64,000 nt of DNA from NCBI GenBank assembly GCA_963837775.1, contig CAWIOX010000014.1, positions 4,833 to 68,832 on the forward strand, in the 5' to 3' direction. Of the stretch, positions 26,457 to 36,652 are shown in pieces (within the stretch, counting starts at the first letter, position 1; each line of letters begins with the position of its first letter). Under the pieces are notes generated by a model that worked only from the letters and a program-made list of their open reading frames with translations, had not been told where the DNA came from and made no database searches. The position numbers were made by a program, and so were the translations under genes. Source of the DNA: CAWIOX01 sp963837775. Its GTDB lineage: Bacteria; Pseudomonadota; Gammaproteobacteria; Burkholderiales; Burkholderiaceae_D.

Positions 26457-27647
26457 TCAGGAAAAGGCCTGGATGCCGGTAATCGCGCGCCCCAGGATCA
26501 GCGCATGAATGTCATGCGTGCCCTCGTAGGTGTTGACCACTTCCAGGTTCACCATGTGGCGGATGATGCCGAATTCGTCGGAGATACCGTTGCCGCCCAG
26601 CATGTCGCGGGCGACGCGGGCGATATCGAGCGACTTGCCGCAGGAATTGCGCTTCATGATCGAGGTAATCTCTACCGACGCAGTACCGGCATCCTTCATC
26701 CGGCCCAGTTGCAAACAACCCTGCAACGCGAGCGTGATTTCGGTCAGCATGTCGGCCAGCTTCTTCTGGATCAGCTGATTGGCGGCCAGCGGACGGCCGA
26801 ACTGATTGCGATCCAGCACATATTGACGCGCACGATGGAAGCAATCCTCGGCCGCACCCAAGGCGCCCCAGGCGATCCCGTAACGGGCGGAGTTGAGGCA
26901 GGTGAACGGGCCTTTCAGGCCGCGCACGTCGGGGAATGCGTTTTCTTCCGGGCAGAATACATTGTCCATCACGATCTCGCCGGTGATCGACGCGCGCAGG
27001 CCGAACTTGCCGTGAATCGCCGGGGCGGACAGGCCCTTCATGCCCTTGTCCAGCACGAAGCCGCGGATCTGTCCTTCGTCGTCCTTGGCCCAGACCACGA
27101 ACACGTCGGCGATCGGCGAGTTGGAGATCCACATCTTGCTGCCGGAGATGCTGTAGCCGCCCGCCACTTTCTTGGCGCGGGTGATCATCGAACCGGGGTC
27201 GGAACCGTGGTTCGGCTCGGTCAGGCCGAAGCAGCCGATCCATTCGCCGGTCGCCAGTTTCGGCAGGTATTTCTGTCTTTGCGCTTCGGTGCCGAATTCA
27301 TAGATCGGCACCATCACCAGCGAGGACTGCACGCTCATCATCGAACGGTAGCCGGAATCGACCCGCTCGACTTCGCGCGAGATCAGGCCGTAGCTGACGT
27401 AATTCAGGCCGGGGCCGCCGTATTGTTCCGGAATCGTCGGTCCCAGCAGGCCGAGTTCGCCCATTTCGCGGAAGATCGCGGGGTCGGTGGTTTCGTTGCG
27501 GAACGCTTCCAGCACGCGCGGCTGCAGCTTGTCCTGGCAATACGCATGCGCCGCATCGCGCACCATGCGTTCGTCGTCGCTCAGTTGCTGCGACAGCAGC
27601 AGCGGATCATCCCAGTGGAACTCGGCTTTTGAGGAGGTGGATTTCAT
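26457..27647 (-). CDS. gcdH: Glutaryl-CoA dehydrogenase
   Basis: 396 residues from ATG 27647 (AAGGAA upstream). FAD-dependent acyl-CoA dehydrogenase that oxidises and decarboxylates glutaryl-CoA to crotonyl-CoA in lysine and tryptophan breakdown. Motifs are CFGLTEPNHGSDPGSM, MWISNSPIADVFVVWAKD, GKFGLRASITGEI, the arginine-containing SARYGIAWGALGAAEDC and the C-terminal NTYEGTHDIHALILGRAITG with the catalytic Glu. The close match to GcdH over other acyl-CoA dehydrogenases rests on these blocks. First gene of a two-gene operon divergent from a LysR regulator. Confidence 0.93.
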   Translation of the reverse strand: MKSTSSKAEFHWDDPLLLSQQLSDDERMVRDAAHAYCQDKLQPRVLEAFRNETTDPAIFREMGELGLLGPTIPEQYGGPGLNYVSYGLISREVERVDSGYRSMMSVQSSLVMVPIYEFGTEAQRQKYLPKLATGEWIGCFGLTEPNHGSDPGSMITRAKKVAGGYSISGSKMWISNSPIADVFVVWAKDDEGQIRGFVLDKGMKGLSAPAIHGKFGLRASITGEIVMDNVFCPEENAFPDVRGLKGPFTCLNSARYGIAWGALGAAEDCFHRARQYVLDRNQFGRPLAANQLIQKKLADMLTEITLALQGCLQLGRMKDAGTASVEITSIMKRNSCGKSLDIARVARDMLGGNGISDEFGIIRHMVNLEVVNTYEGTHDIHALILGRAITGIQAFS

Positions 27648-27811
27648 TTGTATTCCTTCGTATGCTTTTGATTGCGGATTATCCCGGCCCATTCCAATAT
27701 CGCATACCTCAAACAGTGCGATCGATATCTGGAGCCCGGTCAAACTCTATGAACTGAGGTTAATATAGAGGGATCGCAGCTACCGCGCAAACGCATAATA
27801 TGCACCAGCTT

Positions 27812-27826
27812 GTGCGTAAAACGCAC
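27812..27826. promoter_or_regulatory. LysR-type operator upstream of gcdR
   Basis: Palindrome GTGCGT-AAA-ACGCAC, with a T-N11-A core, 24 bases before the LysR gene and within the divergent gcdH promoter region. A related half-site (ACGCAT) occurs just upstream. Confidence 0.6.
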
Positions 27827-27849
27827 ACATTGATCGCTATCGGATAATC

Positions 27850-28761
27850 ATGCGCAGGAAAATCCCCAATACCTGGGCCCTGATGGCCTTTGAAGCTGCC
27901 GCCAGACACCAAAGCTTCACCAAGGCTGCGGCCGAACTGGCGCTGACGCAAAGCGCGGTGTGCCGCCAGATTGCCGGGCTGGAGGAGTTTCTCGGGGTGC
28001 GCCTGTTTCATCGCACCAAACGCGGCGTGGCGCTGACCGAAGCCGGTCTGACCTACAGCCGCCAGGTGGCGGTGCGCCTGAATGCGGTCGAGCGCGACAC
28101 GCTGGAACTGATGGCGCACCGCGGACTGGGCGGCAGCCTGGAGCTGGCGGTGGTGCCGACCTTTGCCACGCGCTGGCTGCTGCCGCGGCTGGCCTCGTTC
28201 CAGCGCGCCAATCCGGACATCACGATCAATCTGACCACCCGCACCCGCCCCTTCCTGTTCAATGAAACAGAATTCGATGCGGCCATTCATTGCGGCGATG
28301 CGGCGTGGCCCGGGGTCGAGTCACGCACCCTGATGCGGGAAAACCTGGTGCCGGTCTGCAGCCCGGAACTGATTGCGCCGCACACGAAACTGAGCGCAGA
28401 GCACATCAGGGATTACCCGTTGCTGCAGCAGACCACCCGGCCCTACGCCTGGCGCCAATGGTTTTCATCGTTGCGACTGACGGTCGAGCACGACATGACC
28501 GGGCCGCGCTATGAGCTATTTTCGATGCTGAGCCAGGCCGCGATTCACCGCATGGGGATTGCGCTGATTCCGCCGTTCCTGATCGAAGATGAACTCAGGG
28601 CCGGCGTGCTGACGATTCCGGTACTGCATCCTTTCGTCAGCGGCAATGCGTATCACCTGCTGTACCCGGAAGGAAAATCCGAAAGCGCTGCGTTGAAACA
28701 GTTCCGCGACTGGCTGCTGCTCGAAGCGAGTGCGTACCGGCGGGAAAATGGGCTGGATTGA
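27850..28761 (+). CDS. gcdR: LysR family regulator of glutaryl-CoA genes
   Basis: 303 residues. Helix-turn-helix in TWALMAFEAAARHQSFTKAAAELALTQSAVCRQIAGLE; effector domain about 95-295. It is divergent from gcdH and the CoA-transferase gene, the standard gcdR arrangement in Burkholderiales. It probably responds to glutarate or glutaryl-CoA. The gene symbol is assigned by context and family; LysR paralogs are many, so this is moderately sure. Confidence 0.82.
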   Translation: MRRKIPNTWALMAFEAAARHQSFTKAAAELALTQSAVCRQIAGLEEFLGVRLFHRTKRGVALTEAGLTYSRQVAVRLNAVERDTLELMAHRGLGGSLELAVVPTFATRWLLPRLASFQRANPDITINLTTRTRPFLFNETEFDAAIHCGDAAWPGVESRTLMRENLVPVCSPELIAPHTKLSAEHIRDYPLLQQTTRPYAWRQWFSSLRLTVEHDMTGPRYELFSMLSQAAIHRMGIALIPPFLIEDELRAGVLTIPVLHPFVSGNAYHLLYPEGKSESAALKQFRDWLLLEASAYRRENGLD

Positions 28762-28770
28762 AATAAGGCT

Positions 28771-28790
28771 TGCCGGATCGCGCTCCGGCA
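28771..28790. other. Hairpin between convergent gcdR and def
   Basis: TGCCGGA, loop TCGCGC, TCCGGCA. A 7-bp GC-rich stem 9 bases after the gcdR stop with no T-run; possibly a weak or Rho-assisted 3' end for both genes. Confidence 0.4.
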
Positions 28791-28809
28791 GCAGGGAATG
28801 ACCGGCGGA

Positions 28810-29337
28810 TTAACGCCGGTGCGCGGCGGTGCGCTGCAGCTCGCGCTCTTCCTTGAGCATCTTCATCTTGATGCGGTTGCGCTTGAGCGGCGACAGGTAT
28901 TCGACGAACACCTTGCCTTTCAGGTGATCGATTTCGTGCTGGATGCAGACCGCCAGCAAGCCGTCGGCGCTGACTTCGAACGGCTTGCCGTCGGCATCCA
29001 GCGCCCGGACCTTGACTTGCGCCGGACGTTCGACGCCGTCATACACGCCGGGCACCGACAGGCAGCCCTCGTCATAGATCTTGGTTTCCGCGCTGGACCA
29101 GAGTATTTCGGGATTGATGAATACCTGCAGCGCATCCTGGGTGTCCGAGGTATCGATCACGACCAGTTGCTCATGCACGTCGACTTGCGACGCGGCAAGG
29201 CCGACGCCGGGCGCGTCATACATGGTTTCGGCCATGTCCTTGATCAGCTTCTTCAGGCGCGCATCGAAGACGGCGACCGGCCTGGCTATTTTATGCAGGC
29301 GCGGATCGGGGTAACGCAGGATATTCAGTATGGGCAT
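28810..29337 (-). CDS. def: Peptide deformylase
   Basis: 175 residues from ATG 29337. Metalloenzyme removing the N-formyl group from nascent proteins. All three motifs are present: GVGLAASQ (44-51), EGCLSVPG with metal ligand Cys92, and QHEIDHLKG with His134, catalytic Glu135 and His138. The 5'-to-3' neighbours LysM and dprA run divergently, as in many Burkholderiales. The usual partner fmt is separated from it by the gcd module. Confidence 0.96.
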   Translation of the reverse strand: MPILNILRYPDPRLHKIARPVAVFDARLKKLIKDMAETMYDAPGVGLAASQVDVHEQLVVIDTSDTQDALQVFINPEILWSSAETKIYDEGCLSVPGVYDGVERPAQVKVRALDADGKPFEVSADGLLAVCIQHEIDHLKGKVFVEYLSPLKRNRIKMKMLKEERELQRTAAHRR

Positions 29338-29530
29338 ACGGCTTTTACGCAACAACGCATTATTTTTTTAGTAACGCGTTTTCTCTTGCTAGTTCAGGGT
29401 TTTATGGGCAAAATTTGATTCAATTTGGCAAGCTTTGTCACGCATGAGGTTTTGTGCACGCACTCAGGCGCTTATCTGAACACCACATCGACCGTGGCAC
29501 CAATCACAGCCACACTCATCGGACAACACC

Positions 29531-30625
29531 ATGAAAAAGTTTAGCACAGTCGCCCTCTCTTTCGCTGTCGCCGCGACGTTTCTGGCATTGGCCGTTGCCG
29601 CCGTCCCAAACGCGCAGGCCGCGAGTGCCAGCAATTGCGCATTCCGGCAGAATGCGCCTGACCAGCATCAGGTGGTGCGCGGCGACACTTTGTGGGGGAT
29701 TTCAGGCAAATTTCTGGAGCGTCCATGGTGCTGGCCCCAGGTCTGGGACATGAATCGCGACCAGATCCACAACCCGCACTGGATTTATCCGGGCCAGATC
29801 GTCTATTTTGATCGCGTTGCAGGCCGTTTGCGTCTGGGCACGGCGACCGGCGCGGGCGCGGGCGGCGCCACGCCAACCGTGCGCTTGTCGCCGCAGGTCC
29901 GGGTTGAGGGCCTGGGGCAGGATGCGATTCCGGCGATTCAGGCCAGCGTGATCGAACCCTTCCTGTCGCAGCCGCTGATCGTGGAAGAAAACGAATTGCT
30001 GAATGCGCCGCGCATCATCGCCACCCCGGATGGGCGCGTCAATCTGAGCAAAGGCGATAAAGCCTATGTCCGCGGCGACCTGAAAGGCGGCACCTCGTTC
30101 CAGACCTTCCGCCCCGGCCGCCCCTTGAAAGACCCTGAAACCAAGGCCATCATCGGCTATGAAGCCGCCTACCTCGGCACGCTCAAATTGCAGCGCACCG
30201 GCAAAAGCGAGGACGAGGCCGACACCTTCAGCGTGGTCAATATCAAGGAAGAGATGGGGGTAGGCGACCGCCTGATGCCGGTGCCACCGACGCCGATCCT
30301 GAACTATGTGCCGCATCCGCCGGAGCAGGCCGTCACCGCGCGCGTGATGTCGATCTACGGCGGCGTCTCGCATGCAGGACAAAATCAGGTGGTGACCATC
30401 AATCGCGGCAAGAACGACGGCATCGACATCGGCACCGTGCTGGAATTGTATCGCTTCGGCCAGACCATCGCCGACCGTACCGACGACAAGAAACCGGTCA
30501 AACTGCCTGACGAGCAATACGGCAGCCTGTTCATCTTCCGCGTGTTCAACCACATCTCGTACGGCCTGATCATGCAGGTGACCGACGCCGCCCAGGTCGG
30601 CGACGTGGCCAAAGCGCCGGAATAA
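29531..30625 (+). CDS. Exported LysM-domain protein
   Basis: 364 residues. Signal peptide ends NAQA near residue 31. A LysM-like peptidoglycan-binding domain follows (about 48-95; HQVVRGDTLWGISGKFLERPWCWPQVWDMNRDQIHNPHWIYPGQIVYF). The long C-terminal region has no recognised catalytic domain. It is likely a periplasmic envelope protein. It is a regular neighbour of dprA and def in this lineage. dprA starts 9 bases after its stop, so the two are probably cotranscribed. Confidence 0.85.
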   Translation: MKKFSTVALSFAVAATFLALAVAAVPNAQAASASNCAFRQNAPDQHQVVRGDTLWGISGKFLERPWCWPQVWDMNRDQIHNPHWIYPGQIVYFDRVAGRLRLGTATGAGAGGATPTVRLSPQVRVEGLGQDAIPAIQASVIEPFLSQPLIVEENELLNAPRIIATPDGRVNLSKGDKAYVRGDLKGGTSFQTFRPGRPLKDPETKAIIGYEAAYLGTLKLQRTGKSEDEADTFSVVNIKEEMGVGDRLMPVPPTPILNYVPHPPEQAVTARVMSIYGGVSHAGQNQVVTINRGKNDGIDIGTVLELYRFGQTIADRTDDKKPVKLPDEQYGSLFIFRVFNHISYGLIMQVTDAAQVGDVAKAPE

Positions 30626-30634
30626 AGTGCCCAA

Positions 30635-31756
30635 TTGACTGAGCTCCAATCGGACAGCCTGGCGGCGTGGATACGGCTGGAACAGACTACCGGCGTCGGG
30701 CCGGAGACCGCGCGCAAGTTGCTGGCGGCTTTCGGCCTGCCGGACAACATTTTTGCCGCCTCCTTTTCGGCGCTGCGCCAGATCGTCTCCGAGCGGGTCG
30801 CGCAGGCGCTGCTGGCCGATCCATCCGATGACACCCGCGCGCTGATCGACAAGACCCTGGCCTGGCTGCAGCAACCGGCCAACCATGTGCTGACCCTGGC
30901 CGATGCCGCTTATCCGCAAGCCTTGCTCGACATCGGCGACCCGCCGCTGATGCTGTATGCCAAAGGCCGGCTGGAACTGCTGTCGGCGCCGTCGCTGGCG
31001 GTGGTCGGCAGCCGCAATGCGACCGCACAGGGCATCGCCAACGCGGAACGGTTTTCCGAAGTGTTGAGCCAGGCCGGCCTGACCATCGTTTCCGGCATGG
31101 CGCTCGGCATCGACACCGCCGCCCATCAGGGCAGCTTGCGCGGCCCCGGCTCGACCATCGCGGTGATCGGCACCGGCGCCGACATCGTGTATCCGGCACG
31201 CAACCGCAGCCTCGCGCATAAAATCGCCGATAGCGGCTGCATCGTCAGCGAATACCCGCTGGGCATGCCTGCGATCGCGTCCAATTTCCCGCGCCGCAAC
31301 CGCATCATCTCCGGCCTGGCGCGCGGCGTGCTGGTGATCGAGGCGGCGGCCCAGTCCGGTTCGCTGATCACCGCCCGCATGGCCGCCGAGCAGGGACGCG
31401 AGGTGCTGGCGATACCCGGCTCGATCCATTCGCCGCTGGCCAAAGGCTGCCACCAGCTGATCAAGCAGGGCGCAAAACTGGTGGAGTCGGCCCAGGATGT
31501 GCTGGAAGAATTGCGTTTCAGCCACAGCGCTGCGCCGGTGGCTGGCGGCCAGCCGGCCGCCGCGCACAGCCCCAACCCGAAGGACCCGACCATCAGCCGC
31601 GTGCTCAATGCGATGGGTTTCGATCCGATCGATGCCGACACCCTGTCCGCGCGCAGCGGTTTCGATGCCGCGCTGCTCAGCACCCATTTATTGACGCTGG
31701 AACTGGATGGCTTGATAGAACGGCTGTCCGGCGGCGCCTACCGGCGACTGGGCTAA
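30635..31756 (+). CDS. dprA: DNA-processing protein DprA
   Basis: 373 residues. Loads RecA on incoming single-stranded DNA during natural transformation. N-terminal SAM-like region (ATTGVGPETARKLLAAFGLP style), Rossmann core with SLAVVGSRNATAQG, VSGMALGIDTAAHQGSL, FPRRNRIISGLARGVLVIEAA and SGSLITARMAAEQGREVLAIPGS, then a C-terminal winged helix (310-370). The start appears to be TTG at 30635, because the only nearby GTG runs into a stop. It sits 9 bases behind the LysM gene. Confidence 0.94.
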   Translation: MTELQSDSLAAWIRLEQTTGVGPETARKLLAAFGLPDNIFAASFSALRQIVSERVAQALLADPSDDTRALIDKTLAWLQQPANHVLTLADAAYPQALLDIGDPPLMLYAKGRLELLSAPSLAVVGSRNATAQGIANAERFSEVLSQAGLTIVSGMALGIDTAAHQGSLRGPGSTIAVIGTGADIVYPARNRSLAHKIADSGCIVSEYPLGMPAIASNFPRRNRIISGLARGVLVIEAAAQSGSLITARMAAEQGREVLAIPGSIHSPLAKGCHQLIKQGAKLVESAQDVLEELRFSHSAAPVAGGQPAAAHSPNPKDPTISRVLNAMGFDPIDADTLSARSGFDAALLSTHLLTLELDGLIERLSGGAYRRLG

Positions 31757-31857
31757 TTACATGCAATTTCCGCCAAATCCCGTGAAATCCATCAATCATC
31801 GCTGTGCCGGCGCTGTTTCCGGTTGTGCGGCGGCGTGGTTAGCGCTACAGTAGCCCC

Positions 31858-32337
31858 ATGTTCGACGTCCTTGTCTATCTCTACGAAACTTATTATCGTC
31901 CGGATGCCTGCCCTGATACGGCGGCACTGGCCAGGAAACTGTCGGCTGTCGGTTTTGAAGAGGATGAAATCTCGGAAGCGCTGGCCTGGCTCACGCGTCT
32001 GGCCGAATCGACCGGCACGCTCGCGGAACAGGACCCGCAACAGCAGGCCTTATCTTCGCCCGGCTTGCGCATTTATGTCGAGCAAGAGATGAATGCGCTC
32101 GGCGTCGCGGCGATCGGCTTGATCCAGTTTCTCGAATCGGCCAAGGTGCTGGACGCGGTGCAACGTGAAATCGTGATCGAACGCGCGCTGGCGGTCAATG
32201 AATCGCCGTTGTCGCTCGACAAGCTCAAGGTGATCGTGCTGATGATGCTGTGGAGCCAGGGCAAGGAGCCGGACGGGCTGATTTTCGATGAAGTGTTCCT
32301 GGACGATATGTCCCCCAAACAACGCCTGCTGCATTAA
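31858..32337 (+). CDS. smg: Smg family protein (DUF494)
   Basis: 159 residues starting MFDVLVYLYETYYRPDACPD, the typical Smg opening, with the conserved helical C-terminus SLDKLKVIVLMMLWSQGKEPD. Cytoplasmic; the function is unknown. Genes of this family are routinely found between dprA and a topoisomerase gene, exactly as here. Confidence 0.9.
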   Translation: MFDVLVYLYETYYRPDACPDTAALARKLSAVGFEEDEISEALAWLTRLAESTGTLAEQDPQQQALSSPGLRIYVEQEMNALGVAAIGLIQFLESAKVLDAVQREIVIERALAVNESPLSLDKLKVIVLMMLWSQGKEPDGLIFDEVFLDDMSPKQRLLH

Positions 32338-32494
32338 TCCCTGCATCATCGATTGATTCGCCTGCTTGCGGATTGTGCTGCAACACGCTTATCATTGGCC
32401 GCTTGACAATCCCGTTCCTTGTTATATTAGTGCGGTTTGCTGTTGAGCACGCCCGTGCAATGCTATCGCCAGACCCCATTTTGAGAATTTATCC

Positions 32495-35150
32495 ATGACC
32501 AAAACCCTCATCATCGCCGAGAAGCCCTCCGTCGCGAACGATATCGCGAAGACGCTCGGCGGCTTCACCAAGCACGATGAGTACTTCGAATCCGACCAGT
32601 ACGTGTTGTCCTCCGCGGTCGGCCACCTGCTCGAAATCGCGGTGCCGGAAGAATACGACGTCAAGCGCGGCAAATGGAGTTTCACCCATCTGCCGATGAT
32701 TCCGCCGCATTTTGCGCTGAATCCGATCGCCAAGACCGAATCGCGCCTGAAGGTGCTCAACAAGCTGATCAAGCGCAAGGATGTCAGCGCGCTGATCAAT
32801 GCCTGCGATGCCGGGCGCGAAGGCGAGCTGATTTTCCGCCTGATCGCGCAACACGCAAAAGCCAAGCAGCCGATCCAGCGCCTGTGGCTGCAATCGATGA
32901 CGCCGGGCGCGATCCGCGACGGCTTCACCCACCTGCGCAGCGACGAGGAAATGCTGCCGCTGGCCGACGCCGCCCGTTGCCGCTCGGAAGCCGACTGGCT
33001 GATCGGCATCAACGGCACCCGCGCGATGACTGCGTTCAATTCGAAGGAGGGCGGTTTTTACCTGACCACCGTGGGCCGGGTGCAGACCCCGACGCTGTCG
33101 ATCGTGGTCGAGCGCGAAGAGAAGATCAAGAAATTCGTGCCGCGCGACTTCTGGGAAGTGCGCGCCGAATTCGTCTGCGCGGCCGGCATCTACGAAGGCC
33201 GCTGGCTCGACACCCAGCACAAGAAGGATGAAACCGATCCGGAAAAACGCGCCGAACGGCTGTGGAGCAAGGCCGCCGCCGAATCGATCGTCGCCGCCTG
33301 CCGCGGCAAGCAAGGCAGCGGTCAGCGAAGAATCGAAGCCGACCACCTCGATGGCGCCGGCGCTGTTCGACCTGACCAGCCTGCAGCGCGAAGCCAACTC
33401 GCGCTTCGGCTTTTCGGCCAAGAACACGCTCGGCCTGGCGCAGGCGCTGTACGAAAAGCACAAGGTGCTGACTTACCCGCGGACCGATTCGCGCCATCTG
33501 CCGGAAGATTACCTGAACACCGTCAAGCAGGCGCTGGAGACGGTGGCGGAGAACAATAATTACCACCAGTTCGCCAAGCAGATTCTGGACAAGGGCTGGG
33601 TCAAGCCGAACAAGCGGATTTTCGACAATACCAAGATTTCGGATCACTTCGCGATCATCCCGACCACCCAGGCGCCGAAAAACCTGTCCGAACCGGAACA
33701 GAAGCTGTACGACCTGGTGACCAAGCGCTTCATGGCGGTGTTTTTCCCGGCCGCCGAGTTCCAGGTCACCACCCGCTTTACCGAAGTCTCCGGCCACCAG
33801 TTCAAGACCGAAGGCAAGGTGATGACCAATCCCGGCTGGCTGGCGATCTACGGCAAGGAAACTGCCGAAAAAGACAGCGAAAACGCCGGCAATCTGGTGC
33901 CGGTCGCCAAGGGCGAAAAAGTCCTGACCGACAAGATCAGCGCCAACGGCCTGGTCACCAAGCCGCCGGCGCGCTACTCGGAAGCGACGCTGCTGTCGGC
34001 GATGGAAGGCGCCGGCAAGCTGCTCGACGACGAGGGGCTGCGCGAGGCGATGGCCGGCAAGGGCCTGGGCACGCCGGCCACCCGCGCCGCCATCATCGAG
34101 GGCCTGCTGACCGAGAAATACCTGCTGCGCGAAGGGCGCGAGATGATCCCGACCGCCAAGGCATTCCAGCTGATGACGCTGCTGCGCGGCCTCGGCGTGT
34201 CCGAGCTGACCTCGCCCGAGCTGACCGGCGAATGGGAATACAAGCTGTCGCAGATCGAAAAAGGCAACATCAGCCGCGACGAATTCATGCGCGAAATCGC
34301 GCAGATGACGCAAATCATCGTCAAGCGCGCGAAGGAATACAGCAACGACACGATCCCCGGCGATTACGCGACGCTGGTCACGCCGTGCCCGCATTGCGGC
34401 GGCGTGGTGAAGGAAAACTATCGCCGCTTCGCCTGCACCAAGTGCGAATTCTCGATGAGCAAAACCCCCGGCAGCCGCCAGTTCGAGGTGGCCGAGGTCG
34501 AGGAATTGCTGAAGAACCGCACCATCGGCCCGCTGCAAGGCTTCCGCTCCAAGATGGGGCGTCCGTTCGCCGCGATCCTGAAGATCGTGCCCGACGAAGA
34601 GCACAAGAATGTGAAGATGGAGTTCGACTTCGGCCAGAACGATGAAGGCGGCGAAGATGGCGAAGGGGTCGATTTCACCGGCCAGACGCCGCTCGGCGCC
34701 TGCCCGAAATGCGGCAGCGGCGTGTATGAGCTGGGCCTGGCCTATGTCTGCGAAAAGACCGTCGCCAAGCCGAAAGCCTGCGATTTCCGCAGCGGCAGCA
34801 TCATTTTGCAGCAAGAGATCCTGCCGGAGCAGATGGCCAAGCTGCTGAATGACGGCAAGACCGACCTGTTGCCGGGCTTCATCTCGCAGCGCACCCGCCG
34901 CCCGTTCAAGGCTTTCCTGGTCAAGGGCAAGGACGGCAAGGTCAGCTTCGAGTTCGAAGAGCGCAAGGCCAAGGCGCCGGCCAAGGGCAAGGCGGCCAAG
35001 GTTGCGGCGGCCGATGGCGAGGCAACGGATGCGGTCGATGCCGAAGTCAAGAAACCCGCCGCTAAAAAGGCAGCCGCCAAGAAACCGGCGGTCAAGAAAG
35101 CCGCCGCCAAGCCTGCGGTGCGCAAGGCGGTCGCCAAGAAAACTGCCTGA
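32495..35150 (+). CDS. topB: DNA topoisomerase III, interrupted by a frameshift
   Basis: Type IA topoisomerase. N-terminal Toprim (TKTLIIAEKPSVANDIAKTL; acidic DAGREGELIFR), then in another frame the active-site tyrosine in LTYPRTDSRHLP, and two C-terminal zinc-finger-like blocks (CPHCGG with CTKC; CPKCGSG). The frame changes near 33305-33340 between AACRGKQG and AVSEESKPTT. The 2,656-base extent is one over a multiple of three; the repaired protein is about 884 residues. It ends in a histone-H1-like basic tail of about 35 residues (KKPAAKKAAAKKPAVKK and similar), a feature seen on several betaproteobacterial DNA-binding proteins. Confidence 0.9.
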
Positions 35151-35210
35151 CCCCGCGTCAGCTACCTGCCCGAGTCCTGCCGCCGCATCCTGTGCGGCGC
35201 TCAGGAAATT

Positions 35211-35299
35211 CTGAAAACAAGGGGGTATGTGGCAAAACACTAGGCCTGCCGCATATATTTAAAGCCTTGTAAAATATGCTCCCCCGAGTATATTTCAGG
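35211..35299 (-). repeat. Dispersed intergenic repeat, copy F
   Basis: Reverse-strand copy. From 35299 downward: GCCTGAAATATACTCGGGG, GCATATTTTACAAGGC, TATATGCGGCAGGCC, CACATACCCCCTTGTTTTC. It lies 17 bases behind the ClC gene in that gene's orientation, and behind convergent topB. One of the more diverged copies. Confidence 0.75.
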
Positions 35300-35316
35300 C
35301 TCCGGAGCCGTGCCGC

Positions 35317-36636
35317 TTATGTCTGCGAACCCTGTTGCCGCGTCATTTCCAGCCGGCGCTGTTGTTCGTCATGCGCGGCCACGTCCGACAGCCGGATGTC
35401 TGGCGGCAGCGTGCGGTGCTTGCCGTGGCCGACGCGCTGCGCCTTGTAGATGCCGGTGTGTCCGGAAAACAGATAGCTCATCACGCAGGCCAGGCCCGCA
35501 TAGACGCCGATCTCGGCGCCGAACAGTTCCATCGCCATGATGGTGCAGGCCAGCGGCGTATTCGCGGCGCCGGCAAACACCGCCACGAAACCTAGTCCGG
35601 CCAGCAATGGAAACGGCAGCTGCAGCAGCGGCGCCAGCGCATTGCCGAGCACCGCGCCGATGTAGAACAGCGGCGTCACTTCGCCGCCCTTGAAGCCGGA
35701 CCCCAGCGATGTAATCGTGAACAGCATCTTGCCGGCAAAGTCCTGCAGCCCCAGCGGCTGCCGGAATGCTTCGACGATGGTCGGGATGCCGAGGCCGATA
35801 TAGCGCTGGCTGCCCAGCCCCCACACCGCCAGCGCGACCACCACGCCGCCGAGCAGCGGCCGCAGCGGCGCATACGCGATATGCCGCTTCATCAGCGCCG
35901 ACAGGCGGTGGGTGGCATTGGCAAACAGCATGCCGGTCAGGCCGAAGATTGCGCCGGCCGCCAGCGTCGCGCCCAGGGCCCAGGCGCTGACGTGCGGAAT
36001 CGCGGCGATCGCATACGCGGTATGCTGCACGCCCCACAGCAGGCCGACCTGGTCGGCGATGATGGCCGCGACGAAGCACGGCAGGATCGCGTCGTAGCGC
36101 AGCCGCCCGATCGCCAGCACTTCCATCCCGAACACCGCGCCGGCGATCGGCGTGCCGAACACCGAAGAGAAGCCGGCGCTGATGCCGGCCATCAGCAGGA
36201 TGCGGCGCTGCTCGCGGTTCAGATGGAACACATGGGTCAGCTGATCGGCCAGCGCGCCGCCCATCTGCACCGCGGTGCCTTCGCGCCCGACCGACGCGCC
36301 GAACAGGTGCGAGATCAGGGTGCCGCCCAGCACCAGCGGCACCATGCGCAAGGGCACCACCTTTTTCGGGTCGTGGATTTCGTCGATCAGCAGATTGTTG
36401 CCGGCCTCGACGCTCTGGCCGACGCGCAGATAGATCCAGCCCACCGCGAAGCCGGCCAGCGGCAGCAGCCAGATGATCCAGCCGTGGGTCTCGCGCCAGT
36501 GCGTGACCCGCTCCAGCGCCAGCAGGAAAAACGCCGACGCCGATCCCGCCAGCGCCGCCACCAGCGCCGACAGCAGCAGCCATTTGCCGATGACGGGCAA
36601 GGCATCGAGTTGTTCCGGGCGTCTTGAGAGTTTCAT
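35317..36636 (-). CDS. ClC-type chloride channel/antiporter family protein
   Basis: About 439 residues from ATG 36636. Multi-pass inner-membrane protein with ClC selectivity-filter motifs: GREGTAVQMGG (usual GREGP region) and GFSSVFGTPIAGAVFG, with GSGFKGGEVTPLF further on. The typical GSGIP motif is replaced by ASVGREG-adjacent sequence without a clear GSGIP. It may act as an anion channel or exchanger; fluoride-type CLC is not excluded. It starts 16 bases behind the CDF transporter gene, so they form a transport operon. Confidence 0.85.
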   Translation of the reverse strand: MKLSRRPEQLDALPVIGKWLLLSALVAALAGSASAFFLLALERVTHWRETHGWIIWLLPLAGFAVGWIYLRVGQSVEAGNNLLIDEIHDPKKVVPLRMVPLVLGGTLISHLFGASVGREGTAVQMGGALADQLTHVFHLNREQRRILLMAGISAGFSSVFGTPIAGAVFGMEVLAIGRLRYDAILPCFVAAIIADQVGLLWGVQHTAYAIAAIPHVSAWALGATLAAGAIFGLTGMLFANATHRLSALMKRHIAYAPLRPLLGGVVVALAVWGLGSQRYIGLGIPTIVEAFRQPLGLQDFAGKMLFTITSLGSGFKGGEVTPLFYIGAVLGNALAPLLQLPFPLLAGLGFVAVFAGAANTPLACTIMAMELFGAEIGVYAGLACVMSYLFSGHTGIYKAQRVGHGKHRTLPPDIRLSDVAAHDEQQRRLEMTRQQGSQT

Positions 36637-36652
36637 CGGGTTGTTGTCAGGT

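Noticed and set aside
29702..31687. 661-codon open frame on the minus strand
   Set aside because: It lies antisense to the LysM and dprA genes, both clear families; its translation is rich in His, Arg and Gln with no domain. A GC-rich codon shadow.
33126..35240. 704-codon open frame on the minus strand
   Set aside because: Antisense to topB, low-complexity Arg/Gly/Leu product with no recognisable domain.
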